Source: an uncultured Saprospiraceae bacterium
GTDB lineage: Bacteria; Bacteroidota; Bacteroidia; Chitinophagales; Saprospiraceae
Direction of reading: 5' to 3'
DNA: 64,000 nt
Assembly: GCA_937934275.1 (NCBI GenBank)
Contig: CALHAM010000012.1
Location: 110,391-174,390 of the forward strand
Positions 1 to 9,976 of the stretch are shown in pieces. Each line of letters opens with the position of its first letter. Positions within the stretch are counted from its first letter, which is position 1. The notes under the pieces are model-generated. The model searched no databases. It was not told where the DNA came from and saw only the letters and a list, made by a program, of their open reading frames with translations. The position numbers and the translations under genes were made by a program.

Positions 1-530
1 ATGGTGGCTCCAAGCGGCAGGAAGGAGGAGTCGAAGGTAATCTGGTAGAGGTGCGCCTTTTCGACCACATCGCGGATGCGGGTTGCACAGTTGTCGTAGA
101 AGAAGTCGTAGAGGTAATACTTATTTTCGTCAAGGACGTTGACCTCGAGAAGGTCGAAGAGGAATTGCCGCTGTTGGGCGTTGAGGTTGAGCACTTGCTC
201 TTGCATGGCTCGCCCTTCGCGCAGGTTGCCGTATTCGAAATACGAGTAGGGTTCAGTATCCAGGTAATAGCGCAGGCGCCCGCGGCAAAAGTTGAGCAAG
301 AAGTTGGGGTCTTCAAAATCAAAAGTGCCGTAGTTATAACAGCGGTCGATGCGCAGCACCGGATCATAGACCCGCAGGGCACTATGACCGAAGAGGCTAT
401 ACAACATAGAGCCGGGCGCAGCAGTCATTAAGCTGATTTGAGCCTCTTCGGACAACTGGGTTTGAGCTACTGAAGGGAGGACTGTCGTCAGTAACAGCCA
501 GGCGAGAGCAAGGAAGAAGCGATTCTTCAT
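1..530 (-). CDS. DUF4105 (Lnb-type N-terminal periplasmic domain) protein, 3' part off the window edge
   Basis: Reverse-strand translation from ATG at 530: MKNRFFLALAWLLLTTVLPSVAQ... with YSLFGHSALRVYD, YNYGTFDF, YDFFYDNCATRIRD motifs; open at window edge so absent from ORF track. Confidence 0.82.
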   Translation of the reverse strand, partial: MKNRFFLALAWLLLTTVLPSVAQTQLSEEAQISLMTAAPGSMLYSLFGHSALRVYDPVLRIDRCYNYGTFDFEDPNFLLNFCRGRLRYYLDTEPYSYFEYGNLREGRAMQEQVLNLNAQQRQFLFDLLEVNVLDENKYYLYDFFYDNCATRIRDVVEKAHLYQITFDSSFLPLGAT

Positions 531-562
531 GAATAGCGCGGGCGCGATTTTTCGGAGTTTTC

Positions 563-2017
563 TTATTGAATGCGCAAGACCTGCCCAACCTGAATTTGGT
601 CGGAGGCGAGCTGGTTCATTCGCTTGATTTCCGCTACCGGTATGCCGTAGCGGCGCGAGATGCTGAAGAGCGTATCGCCGCGCTCAACGCGGTGGAAGAC
701 GGTTTGCTGCGGTGGCGGTTGAGGGGATGGAGGAGCGGGGGTGGGCTGCTGCGGTGGCGGTGTAGGGTTCGGCACCGATGGATTAGGCTGTGGCGCAGGT
801 TCCGGAATGGGGTCGGTGGGGTATGGAACACCGACGACGGCAGGTCGGTCGGGCAGTGGCGTCGGCATCGAGGAGGTGCTAGGCGTATCGGGCTGCTGGA
901 AGGGCGGCTTATCTTCCGGCACCAAAGGGGGAGGAGGGGTAGGGCGAGGGGGCGGGGGTGTTGCACCATCGCGCAGGCGCACCACTTCGCCGGGTTGACG
1001 GCGGCCGCGCAACCGAATTTTTTCGTTGACCATGGGTTCTTGGCCATAAGTCATGCCGTTGCGCTCCAGTAGAGCCTCCAATTGAATGCCGTACTGCTGA
1101 GCGATGTCGAGCATGGTTTGGCCCGTGCGCACGAAGTGATGGGTTGTGCGCCCGCGCCAGCTGCGCCGCTTGGGTTGGAGGAAGATGCGCGTACCCACGG
1201 GCAGGCGGTCGCCAGGAGCAAAGGCCCTATCGTTGTAGTCGGCCACCTCGCTGGGGTTGAGCTGATAAATGCGCGCGATGTCGGCAATGGTTTCACCCGG
1301 GCGCGAGTGCACTGCTTTAACGTCGTTGATGTACTGGATGCGCTCTCGCGGAGGCACGCGTTCGGGCACCACGCCGCCAGGAGGGGGAGCCACCGCTGCA
1401 CCTGGCTGGTCATACTCAAACAGGCGTAGGTTCTCAATGAGTTCAATAAGCCGGTCGGCGTACGTAGGCGAAGTGGCATAGCCGGCTGTCTGCAGACCAC
1501 GTGCCCAGGCGCGGTAGTCGGTGGGGTCTAGGTTAAATAAGAACCCATAGCGCGCTGCTTTGCGCGGGTCGCGGATGAACTCACTATGGTCAACAAAGCT
1601 TTCTTCGGGCCGTTCGTAGCGCCTAAAACACGACTCGATGAGTTTACCGCTGGCGTCGCGATCATCGTCTTTCTTGTGATAAGTGCGGCCCGTCCAGTTA
1701 CCCGAGCACTTGATGCCGAAGTGATTGTTGGCATTCACCGCCAGTTCGCTGCGCCCCGAGCCGCTCTCCAGAATGCCTTGGGCCAGCGTGATGGAGGCCG
1801 GAATACCGGTGCGCTGCATTTCCGCAATGGCGATATCCTTGTAGCGCTGCACGTATTCGAGTTGGACGTTGCCCCCAGACGTGGCAGCCGCCCGAGGTTC
1901 AGTCGAACGCAGCGGGCGTTCAGGTGCACTTGGCTTGGTGCTTTTGCAGCCCAGCCAAACGAGCAAAGGGAACAAGAGCCAAAGCAAACGCATATATCTC
2001 ATCGTCATCGCGGCCAA
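563..2017 (-). CDS. Glucosaminidase (FlgJ/LytG-like) lipoprotein with LysM domains and Pro-rich linker
   Basis: Lipobox-like LLVWLGC; GIPASITLAQGILESGSGRSELAVNANNHFGIKC; C-terminal LysM VERGDTLFSISRRYGI. Confidence 0.88.
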   Translation of the reverse strand: MAAMTMRYMRLLWLLFPLLVWLGCKSTKPSAPERPLRSTEPRAAATSGGNVQLEYVQRYKDIAIAEMQRTGIPASITLAQGILESGSGRSELAVNANNHFGIKCSGNWTGRTYHKKDDDRDASGKLIESCFRRYERPEESFVDHSEFIRDPRKAARYGFLFNLDPTDYRAWARGLQTAGYATSPTYADRLIELIENLRLFEYDQPGAAVAPPPGGVVPERVPPRERIQYINDVKAVHSRPGETIADIARIYQLNPSEVADYNDRAFAPGDRLPVGTRIFLQPKRRSWRGRTTHHFVRTGQTMLDIAQQYGIQLEALLERNGMTYGQEPMVNEKIRLRGRRQPGEVVRLRDGATPPPPRPTPPPPLVPEDKPPFQQPDTPSTSSMPTPLPDRPAVVGVPYPTDPIPEPAPQPNPSVPNPTPPPQQPTPAPPSPQPPPQQTVFHRVERGDTLFSISRRYGIPVAEIKRMNQLASDQIQVGQVLRIQ

Positions 2018-2077
2018 TGTAGGTGTGTTTTAGGTTACAAAGTGATGCAAAGATGCGAGGTTTGTTAACAACGCCAT

Positions 2078-3337
2078 TCAGCGAATGCGCAGTGTCTGCC
2101 CAGGGCGAATGGTGTCGCTCACGCCCGGATTGAGCTGGCGCAGTCGCTCCACACTGGTTTGGTAGCGGCGAGCAATGCTGCTCAACGTGTCGCCAGGGCT
2201 AACGGTATGATGGGTTTCCACTTCACCCGTTTGCATGTTGATCGTAACGGGCGGCGTTGGTGCCGGCAAGTTCGCCAGGGCCTCTCTAGCGGGTATGGGG
2301 GTTGCTATTGGCTCGGCAGGCAACATCTCCACAACAAGAGACGGGGGCGCTGAAGAAGGGGAACTGTCGCGTCTGACCGGCAAGCCCTTGACTACCAGCC
2401 CCGGTTTGGCGGGTGGCTTCAGATTAACCAGCGTATTGGCAGGTAGCGGAGCATCGGGTGGGCATGCGTTGTATTGCTGCAGCGTTTGAAGCCGGACGCC
2501 ATAGCGCTGAGCAATGTGCCGCAGCGTCTGATCTTTAGTGGCCCGATGCACGACAGGCACCTCTGCTCCAAGACTGATGCCTTTAGGCTCTACGAACACG
2601 GCGTCGCCCACCTGCAAAGGAGTGTCCAACGCATAGAGGCTGTCGTTGAACACTACCAAAGAGTCGGCCGCCAGCTGGTACAGCTGGGCGATGCTGCGCA
2701 GCGTCTCGCCTTTGCGCGCTTGCACCATGCGCGCGCCGTTGACCACCGCTGTACGCCTAAAGGCTATCCGACCCTCGCGAACCTGGCGATCGTATTCGTA
2801 GAGGCGGTGGTGTTCGATGTAAAAAATTAGCCGGTCCGCGTAATGACTTACAGGCGAATAACCAGCCTTTTGCAGCCCTTGCGCCCAACTTTTATAGTCT
2901 AATGGGTCTAATTCGAACAGGAAACCGTAGCGGTCTCTCTTTTCGGGAAGCAGCAAGAAGGCGCTGTGATCGGCATAAGAGGCAATAACGTGAGGGTACT
3001 TGCGAAAACACGACAGCACGGGCCGACCCTTAGCGTCCACCTCATCGTCGTTTTTGGCGTAGGTTGCTCCATTCCAGTTCTTGCCGCATTTCAAGCCAAA
3101 GTGATTGCTGGCACTCTGAGCCAGTTCACTAGTGCCGGCGCGTGTTTCTAAAAGCGCCTGAGCCAACTTAATACTGGCCGGCACACCACTGTGCTCCATT
3201 TCCTCCATGGCAAGATCGCAGTAGCGCAGGATGTATGCCCGGCGCAACGAGTCTATTTCTGCGTCCAATTTTGTTTGAGCAAACAGCAGTACAGGGGCTA
3301 GCCCGCCCAAAAATGTAGAGGTAAGCCAACGGTTCAT
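2078..3337 (-). CDS. Glucosaminidase with LysM domains (paralogue of the neighbouring gene)
   Basis: GVPASIKLAQALLETRAGTSELAQSASNHFGLKCGKNW; C-terminal LysM VSPGDTLSSIARRYQTSVERLRQLNPG. Confidence 0.88.
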   Translation of the reverse strand: MNRWLTSTFLGGLAPVLLFAQTKLDAEIDSLRRAYILRYCDLAMEEMEHSGVPASIKLAQALLETRAGTSELAQSASNHFGLKCGKNWNGATYAKNDDEVDAKGRPVLSCFRKYPHVIASYADHSAFLLLPEKRDRYGFLFELDPLDYKSWAQGLQKAGYSPVSHYADRLIFYIEHHRLYEYDRQVREGRIAFRRTAVVNGARMVQARKGETLRSIAQLYQLAADSLVVFNDSLYALDTPLQVGDAVFVEPKGISLGAEVPVVHRATKDQTLRHIAQRYGVRLQTLQQYNACPPDAPLPANTLVNLKPPAKPGLVVKGLPVRRDSSPSSAPPSLVVEMLPAEPIATPIPAREALANLPAPTPPVTINMQTGEVETHHTVSPGDTLSSIARRYQTSVERLRQLNPGVSDTIRPGQTLRIR

Positions 3338-3383
3338 CGCTACTTTTACTTTTATCGTTTTGTAATCGGCCTAAATACGCAAG

Positions 3384-3391
3384 CGAAGGTA
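3384..3391 (-). promoter_or_regulatory. Bacteroidota -7-like element TACCTTCG upstream of the 2078-3337 gene
   Basis: Reverse strand TTTTACCTTCGCTTGCG about 50 nt before the start codon. Confidence 0.4.
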
Positions 3392-3410
3392 AAACGTTTC
3401 TACGGGTCGT

Positions 3411-5729
3411 TCAGGCGTTGAGCCAATACACCGCCTTTAGCACGAACGTGCGGTTTATGGGCGAGAGGAAACGCACTTGTGTGTTGGCAATGGGCTGGGC
3501 AAAGGAGTTGTCGGTGTACACCAAAAAGACATCGGACACCGGAGCGAAGCGCCATTGCAGGCGAGCGTTGATGTTAAAGTTGTTGGCTTGCGTGTTCCAC
3601 TGAAAGAAGGTGCTGACAAAGAGGTTGCGCGAGAAGGCCAGCTCGGCGCGCGGCCCTACGATCCAAACATCAGCGCGGGCGTAGGGGGCAGGCAAGCGAA
3701 TGCGGTTGTAGTTGTAGCTGAGGGCAAACGTTCCGTAGGGCTGCCAGCGATAGCGCACTTCACCCGACACCGACTGAGCATGGCCGTTGAAAAACTGGCC
3801 GGCCAATACCTCCACCCACCCCTGCAGGTCGTAGGTTAGGCTGCTGCTGAAGTTGAGGCCACCTCGATAGTAAGTGTAGCCGCGCCCACTGGGCAGGGGT
3901 TGTGTGCCCGGCCGATATAGGTTGGTGGGGTCGAAATTTTCAAATAAAAAGGTATAGACGTTGGCCAAGTAAATGCCCGCTTCGGCTTGATTCCGAAACG
4001 TCACTCGGGCAGCTAGGTTGACCTCGCGGTCGGTGGGTTGCCAAAAAAGAGAATAGGTGAATTCGCCGTTGAGGCGCACTGCCCAGTTGTTGATTTTTCC
4101 TTGTTGAGGGTAAAAGATAAGCGTACTGCCCGGGAAGAAACTTTGGTAGCCTTTTCGGGGCACAAAGCCAGCGTCAGCGGTATAAAACGAGTCCACAAGA
4201 ATGTACCCCAGGCGGGCGTTAAAATGGCGGTCGAAGTATCCGAGGAATTGAGCAGCGGTGTGGCCGCGTCGGCGAGGGTCGGGCGAAAAAGAGCGGTGGT
4301 AGTACCACTCGCCCTCCCAGCGGTTGTCGGCGCTGTAGAGGTTGTACTCTACACCAGCCACTCGGTTCCAGGGCTGAATACCCGCCCGTTGAGTTTCTGA
4401 CAACGCCCCTACGAAGTTTTCTTTATTGACCAAAACGGCGCTCAGGGCGCTGCGGCTAAATACTTTGCGCTGTACTGTGGCCACGGTGAAATTGGCGGCA
4501 GGCAAGACGCGCGCAGAGTCCCACATAACGCGCGCCGTTTGCATATTGAGTAAGCCGATGCGCCAGTCGTCGGTGAGTTTACCGCTCAGACGCGCACCGG
4601 CGAGGATGGGCACGTTTTCGTTGAAGCCGGTAGCGGGGTTGCGTGCCAGCCCGATGCGCCGCGAGAAGAAAGGACGCGTACTGGGAAAGCCAAACATCGC
4701 AAACAAGTCGCGGTTTTCTAAGAAAAACTGCCGGCGCTCAGGAAAGAAGAGCTCGAAACGACTGAGGTTAACGACCTGTCGGTCCACTTCCACTTGCGAG
4801 AAGTCAGGGTTAAACGTCAGGTCTAAGTTGAGGGAAGGCGTGATACCGATCTTGGCGTCGGCCCCCAAGCCGTAAGTACTGCGGCGCAGGCGCTCAGTAA
4901 CACTCATGTCGGGCAGCTGGCGGCGGAAGTCGGCCCCGTGGCGCGCCGTAACGTAGGGAATGACGGCGGCATTCAGGCCAGGCGGAGGCGGAGGCTTCTG
5001 CCAGTGAAGCGGTCGAGTAAAGGCTAAGTTGTTGGGTCCATATTGCCTTGGCACCGGATACCAGGAGCTGACCTCCCAGTTTTTCAGTCGCGCGCGCACA
5101 AAATTGATGGCCCAAACATTGGAGCCTTCCATGCGCGAATAGCGCAGGGTTTTGAACGGGATGGCCATTTCGGCTACCCAGTGATCGTCGTGGTTCGCTA
5201 CAGCAGAGCTCCAGCGGTTATCCCAATCGAGCGAAAGCGTCGCGCCGTTGTCTATGAGTGCTTCGCGCTGCACGTTGAGCGGGCTGACACCAAAGAGGAA
5301 GCCGTTCAGCCCGTCGCGCGAGGGGCTAATGAGCACATTGATGACGTCGCTGGTAGCGTTCGAAAAATCGCGTTTAAGCGAGGGAACGGTGTAATCCGTG
5401 CGCGCCTGCCAACAGACGATGCCCACATACAGAAAGCGGTCGTCAAACGTCAGCCGCACCTCCGTGCGCGCATCGGCCAATACGGTATCTGTCGGAAATT
5501 GCTGAGTGAAATCGACAGCAACGTCGGCTTCCGCCCAGGCGGCTTCGTCCAAGCGCCCATCCACCAGAATGGGCACAGAGGCCTTGCGGATGCACAGGCC
5601 ATCTGACACTTGCCCGGAGACCCTGCGCACTTCGTTGGAACGTGCACAACCAGCAAGCGCTGCTGTCTGGCCAAGAAGCCACAGGGATTGACCCGTCAGC
5701 CAAAGTAGGAGAAAGACAGTTCGATACAT
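3411..5729 (-). CDS. DUF5916 / CBM9-like N-terminal domain outer-membrane beta-barrel-like protein
   Basis: VDGRLDEAAWAEA...FVGI-like CBM9 start; PFKTLRYS; SQVEVDRQVVNLSRFELFFPERRQFFLENRDLF typical of DUF5916. Confidence 0.85.
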   Translation of the reverse strand: MYRTVFLLLWLTGQSLWLLGQTAALAGCARSNEVRRVSGQVSDGLCIRKASVPILVDGRLDEAAWAEADVAVDFTQQFPTDTVLADARTEVRLTFDDRFLYVGIVCWQARTDYTVPSLKRDFSNATSDVINVLISPSRDGLNGFLFGVSPLNVQREALIDNGATLSLDWDNRWSSAVANHDDHWVAEMAIPFKTLRYSRMEGSNVWAINFVRARLKNWEVSSWYPVPRQYGPNNLAFTRPLHWQKPPPPPGLNAAVIPYVTARHGADFRRQLPDMSVTERLRRSTYGLGADAKIGITPSLNLDLTFNPDFSQVEVDRQVVNLSRFELFFPERRQFFLENRDLFAMFGFPSTRPFFSRRIGLARNPATGFNENVPILAGARLSGKLTDDWRIGLLNMQTARVMWDSARVLPAANFTVATVQRKVFSRSALSAVLVNKENFVGALSETQRAGIQPWNRVAGVEYNLYSADNRWEGEWYYHRSFSPDPRRRGHTAAQFLGYFDRHFNARLGYILVDSFYTADAGFVPRKGYQSFFPGSTLIFYPQQGKINNWAVRLNGEFTYSLFWQPTDREVNLAARVTFRNQAEAGIYLANVYTFLFENFDPTNLYRPGTQPLPSGRGYTYYRGGLNFSSSLTYDLQGWVEVLAGQFFNGHAQSVSGEVRYRWQPYGTFALSYNYNRIRLPAPYARADVWIVGPRAELAFSRNLFVSTFFQWNTQANNFNINARLQWRFAPVSDVFLVYTDNSFAQPIANTQVRFLSPINRTFVLKAVYWLNA

Positions 5730-5921
5730 CTCAAGTGCAAAAGTGCTTACGATGCCTCGAAGGTCACCCTTGTGAATGTACTAGCAGCCGCTAAATATCG
5801 CCGTACGAAGCCCTGTACTCTACAATCTCCTTTTGGGCCGAACCAGCGCCCTGTTTTGCTGTTACAATGCCCGTGCACGCAAGCACCGAGCTGCTCACCC
5901 TTTGCCAAACATTTTCTCGCT

Positions 5922-7349
5922 ATGAAGCGCCGCGCTATCGTCTGGTTCCGACAAGATTTACGCTTACACGACAACGAAGCCATCACTACCGCCCTGCGCA
6001 TGGCCGATGAGGTCATTCCCGTATACGTCTTTGACGAGCGCGTGTTTATGGGCAAAACGCGCTTTGGTTTTCCGAAAACGGGCAAGTTCAGAGCCAAATT
6101 CATTTTGGAAAGCGTGGCTGACCTTCGGCAGAACCTCCGACGTATGGGTTCCGACTTGTTGGTGCGCGTGGGCAAACCCGAATACATCGTCTCCGAACTG
6201 GCCCAACAGCTTAAAGTTTCGTGGGTGTTGTGCAATCGCGAGCGTACGCACGAGGAAGAGCTGGTGCAAGACGCCCTGGAGCGCAAGCTGTGGTCATTTG
6301 GCGTAGAGCTCCTCTACACCCGCGGCAAAATGCTCTACCATACGCAGGATTTGCCTGTGCCGGTGCACCACACGCCCGATATCTTCACTCAGTTTCGAAA
6401 GGAAAACGAACACATTACACCCATTCGCGCGCCGTTTCCAACGCCCACGGCGCTTCCTCCCTTGCCGGCAGGGTTGGAAACAGGAGCCTTGCCCACCCTG
6501 ACGGATTTTGGCCACGAGCCTTTTGAGCCAGACCCGCGCGCCGTCCTGCCCTTCAAAGGCGGAGAGACGGAAGGATTGGCCCGCCTGCGTCACTATTTAT
6601 GGGAAACTGATGCTGTGGCCCGCTACAAAGAAACGCGCAATGGGCTTATTGGTCCCAACTACTCCTCTAAGTTCTCCCCCTGGCTGGCTGCAGGGTGTTT
6701 ATCGCCCAAGTTTATCTACCACGAACTAAAACGGTACGAACACGAGCGCGTGAGCAATGAGAGCACTTACTGGCTGTTCTTCGAATTGCTGTGGCGCGAC
6801 TTTTTCCGCCTAATGGGCAAAAAGTATCGCAACCGCATCTTCCTCAAAGGCGGTCCGCAAAACAAGCCCATGCCACACTTGAAAAACGACTGGGAAAAAT
6901 TCCAACTTTGGGCTGAAGGCCGCACGGGCGTGCCGTTCATTGATGCCAATATGCGCGAACTAAATGCCACCGGCTGGATGAGCAATCGCGGGCGTCAAAA
7001 CGTTGCCTCCTTCTTAGTGCGCGACCTAAAAGTCAACTGGCAGATGGGTGCCGAGTACTTCGAATCTTTGCTGCTCGACTATGACCCCTGCTCCAATTGG
7101 GGCAACTGGAACTACGTGGCCGGCGTGGGCAGTGACCCGCGCGAAGACCGCTATTTCAACATCCTCACCCAAGCGCGCCACTACGATCCTGATGGCGACT
7201 ATGTTCGCTTGTGGTGTCCTGAGCTGCGCCAAGTGCCTCGCGAAAAAGTGCACCGCCCCGACTTGCTCAACGCCAGCGAACGCCTGCAATTAGGCGTCAA
7301 TGGCTACCCCAAAGCGGTGGTGCGCATCGAAAAATGGGCGCGCTCCTGA
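5922..7349 (+). CDS. Cryptochrome DASH / photolyase family protein
   Basis: RRAIVWFRQDLRLHDNEAI; FIDANMRELNATGWMSNRGRQNVASFLVRDLKVNWQMGAEYFESLLLDYDPCSNWGNWNYVAGVGSDPREDRYFN; ORF 5772..7349, ATG chosen at 5922. Confidence 0.92.
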   Translation: MKRRAIVWFRQDLRLHDNEAITTALRMADEVIPVYVFDERVFMGKTRFGFPKTGKFRAKFILESVADLRQNLRRMGSDLLVRVGKPEYIVSELAQQLKVSWVLCNRERTHEEELVQDALERKLWSFGVELLYTRGKMLYHTQDLPVPVHHTPDIFTQFRKENEHITPIRAPFPTPTALPPLPAGLETGALPTLTDFGHEPFEPDPRAVLPFKGGETEGLARLRHYLWETDAVARYKETRNGLIGPNYSSKFSPWLAAGCLSPKFIYHELKRYEHERVSNESTYWLFFELLWRDFFRLMGKKYRNRIFLKGGPQNKPMPHLKNDWEKFQLWAEGRTGVPFIDANMRELNATGWMSNRGRQNVASFLVRDLKVNWQMGAEYFESLLLDYDPCSNWGNWNYVAGVGSDPREDRYFNILTQARHYDPDGDYVRLWCPELRQVPREKVHRPDLLNASERLQLGVNGYPKAVVRIEKWARS

Positions 7350-7378
7350 AGCAAAAGGCTAAACCCGCTCAAGTGCGA

Positions 7379-7386
7379 TATCTTTG
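7379..7386 (+). promoter_or_regulatory. Bacteroidota -7 element TATCTTTG
   Basis: TATCTTTGCCGCTAAC, exact TAnnTTTG, 40 nt before ATG at 7426. Confidence 0.55.
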
Positions 7387-7425
7387 CCGCTAACCGATGC
7401 GCCACAGCATCGAAGCGCAACCACC

Positions 7426-8298
7426 ATGCAGATACGATATTTGTTAGGGGGAGCTTTGCTTTTCGTCTTTGCTGCCTGCTCCGATGAACGCGAGCCTACA
7501 CCTGCCTACTTGCGCGTAGAACCTTTCGCTGTAGAAGCCTTGGGCGGTGCCGAATGGCAAAACATCACCGAAGCCTGGGTGTACGTTAACAACGTATTTT
7601 TGGGTGGCTATCCCCTTCCAGCCTTGGTACCAGTACTGGCTGAAGACACTTGTCAGGTGCTGGTCTTTCCCGGAGTGAAAGAAAACGGTCAGCGGCTCAC
7701 GCCTTCTGTGTATCCTATGATGCAGCGCCACGAAGGCAAAATCGTGCTGACCGCTGCGCAAACGACCTCCCTAAAACCCACGACGCGCTACCTGAGCGAA
7801 CTGCGATTCCCGTGGTCTATCGAGCGAGGCACTTTCGACGCTGGCGTTATCGTGCTTCAAGATCGCGACGACAACCCGAACACAGGCTTCGAACTCGTTA
7901 CAGAGGACGCCTTTGCTGGGCGCTCCGTGCGCATGCGCGCAGACACTGCCAACCGGCTCAACGACGTAGCCACCGAACCCGTAGAGGGACTGCCCACCAC
8001 TAGCGCCCGCCAGACCTGGCTCGAACTCCACCGCAAAAACGACGTGCCCTTTGAGCTGTGGCTGTTGGCCGACGACGGCCCCGGCACTACAGAATACAGC
8101 ACCTCTGTCTTTTTATTTAATCCTACCGACACCTGGCGAAAAATTTATCTCAACCTGACCGAACCGCTCACTCGCTTGGGCGAGCGCAAACGACATCGCT
8201 TATTTTTTCGCCTTGCCCACAGGCCCAATAACACCGGACAATTTGAAAAAGCCGTTGGCACTGTGCTGTTCGACAACCTCCGACTGATGCACTTCTGA
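7426..8298 (+). CDS. Putative lipoprotein of unknown function
   Basis: MQIRYLLGGALLFVFAACSDE lipobox; uninterrupted ORF. Confidence 0.75.
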   Translation: MQIRYLLGGALLFVFAACSDEREPTPAYLRVEPFAVEALGGAEWQNITEAWVYVNNVFLGGYPLPALVPVLAEDTCQVLVFPGVKENGQRLTPSVYPMMQRHEGKIVLTAAQTTSLKPTTRYLSELRFPWSIERGTFDAGVIVLQDRDDNPNTGFELVTEDAFAGRSVRMRADTANRLNDVATEPVEGLPTTSARQTWLELHRKNDVPFELWLLADDGPGTTEYSTSVFLFNPTDTWRKIYLNLTEPLTRLGERKRHRLFFRLAHRPNNTGQFEKAVGTVLFDNLRLMHF

Positions 8299-8435
8299 GG
8301 AAAGGCAAAGAGTGAAAAAGCACTGACAACCTAACGGCTCTTGCCCCTATCAACTAAAAACCTCGACAATCTAGCTGATCGACTTGTACCGAAAGGTCTG
8401 AACCCATTGTTCACATAAGTAAAACCCTACGCTCC

Positions 8436-9863
8436 TTGTCGCGCCGAATCCGCCAACGCGATACCCGATGGTACGCCGCTGCCGACTTCTTAATGGCCAT
8501 GCTGGCCTGGGTGCTGTTTTTCTTTTATCGAAAAAAAAACGAGGGTGTACCCTTAGACGAAGCCGTCCTCCAGGATCCTAACCTCTGGAGGGGTGCCGTC
8601 GTCATCCCAGTCGGCTGGCTACTCTTGTACGCCATCTTCGACCATTACTCGCCCGACATCTATCGCATGTCGCGCACCACCACCCTCGCCCGCACCCTCA
8701 TTGCCTCCTTCATCGGCGTGCTGGCACTCTTTTTTACCCTCATCCTCGACGATGTGGTGCGAGACTCGCGCACTTATGCCCAGTCATTCACCGCATTGTT
8801 GAGCGGACATTTCTTACTGACGGCTACCATGCGCATGGTCTTACTCACCCGCGCGCACCGCCGCATCCAGAGCGGAAAAGTGGCTTTCAATACGCTCCTT
8901 GTCGGGGCAAACCAAAACGCCGTCGAACTCTACAAAGACATCACAGGGCGCCCAAAAAGCATCGGCTACCGATTTGTCGGCTATGTAGACACTCGAACCA
9001 ACGGCATCGACGCGCCGCTGGCTCAATACCTACCTCAACTCGGAACACTCGACCAACTGGCCGAGGTCATCCGCATCTATGAGGTGGAAGACGTCATTAT
9101 TGCCATCGAAACCAGCGAGCACAATCTGGTGCGCCGCATCCTGGATACTCTCTTCGACTTCAACCGCCGGGTGTTCGTCAAAATCATTCCCGACATGTAC
9201 GATATCCTGCTCGGTTCGGTCAAAATGACCCACGTCTATGGCGCAGTGCTCATTGAGATACGCCAGGAGCTCATGCCGCGCTGGCAGCGCATTTTAAAAC
9301 GGATTATCGACGTAGCGGTCAGCCTAGCGATGCTCACGCTATTGTCGCCGCTACTGCTCTACATCGCCTTGCGCGTGCGCCTCTCCTCGCCTGGCCCCAT
9401 TCTCTTCCGTCAAGAGCGCATCGGCCTACACGGACGGCCTTTTTTCTTGTACAAGTTCCGCTCGATGTATGTAGATGCCGAAAAAAATGGCCCTCAGCTG
9501 TCGCAAGAAAACGACCCGCGCTGCACTCCCTGGGGGGCCATCATGCGCAAATGGCGCTTAGACGAATTGCCTAATTTTTGGAATGTCTTGCGCGGAGACA
9601 TGTCGCTCGTTGGCCCGCGCCCCGAAAGGCAGCATTTCATCGACCAAATCCTCAAACACAACCCTCACTACCGCCACTTGCTCAAAGTGCGCCCAGGCAT
9701 CACCTCGTGGGGGCAGGTCAAATACGGATACGCTTCCTCGGTGGACGAAATGCTCCAACGCCTCAAATTCGACTTGCTGTACATTGAAAACATGTCGCTG
9801 GCGCTCGACTTTAAGATCCTGTTCTACACGGTGCTGGTGCTCTTGCAAGGGCGAGGCAAGTAG
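8436..9863 (+). CDS. Exopolysaccharide biosynthesis polyprenyl glycosylphosphotransferase (bacterial sugar transferase)
   Basis: N-terminal TM segments; C-terminal KRIIDVAVSLAML...SPGPILFRQERIGLHGRPFFLYKFRSM...RKWRLDELPNFWNVLRGDMSLVGPRPE; start codon uncertain (TTG). Confidence 0.9.
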   Translation: MSRRIRQRDTRWYAAADFLMAMLAWVLFFFYRKKNEGVPLDEAVLQDPNLWRGAVVIPVGWLLLYAIFDHYSPDIYRMSRTTTLARTLIASFIGVLALFFTLILDDVVRDSRTYAQSFTALLSGHFLLTATMRMVLLTRAHRRIQSGKVAFNTLLVGANQNAVELYKDITGRPKSIGYRFVGYVDTRTNGIDAPLAQYLPQLGTLDQLAEVIRIYEVEDVIIAIETSEHNLVRRILDTLFDFNRRVFVKIIPDMYDILLGSVKMTHVYGAVLIEIRQELMPRWQRILKRIIDVAVSLAMLTLLSPLLLYIALRVRLSSPGPILFRQERIGLHGRPFFLYKFRSMYVDAEKNGPQLSQENDPRCTPWGAIMRKWRLDELPNFWNVLRGDMSLVGPRPERQHFIDQILKHNPHYRHLLKVRPGITSWGQVKYGYASSVDEMLQRLKFDLLYIENMSLALDFKILFYTVLVLLQGRGK

Positions 9864-9976
9864 CGCCTCAGATGATTGGGTTTAAAACCCCGCACCCCAA
9901 GGAAACGGAGGAAACCCTATATTACCATAAAAATGCGTGAATGCCGATTTTTACCTCCTGAAAAACAGCACGAGCG

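Noticed and set aside
566-1072. Arg/Gly-rich plus-strand ORFs opposite the glucosaminidase linker
   Set aside because: Artefact of the Pro-rich linker read in reverse; low complexity
5922-7349. Cryptochrome plus crtZ-like gene as a light-response cluster
   Set aside because: The two genes lie over 40 kb apart with no other photobiology genes between them
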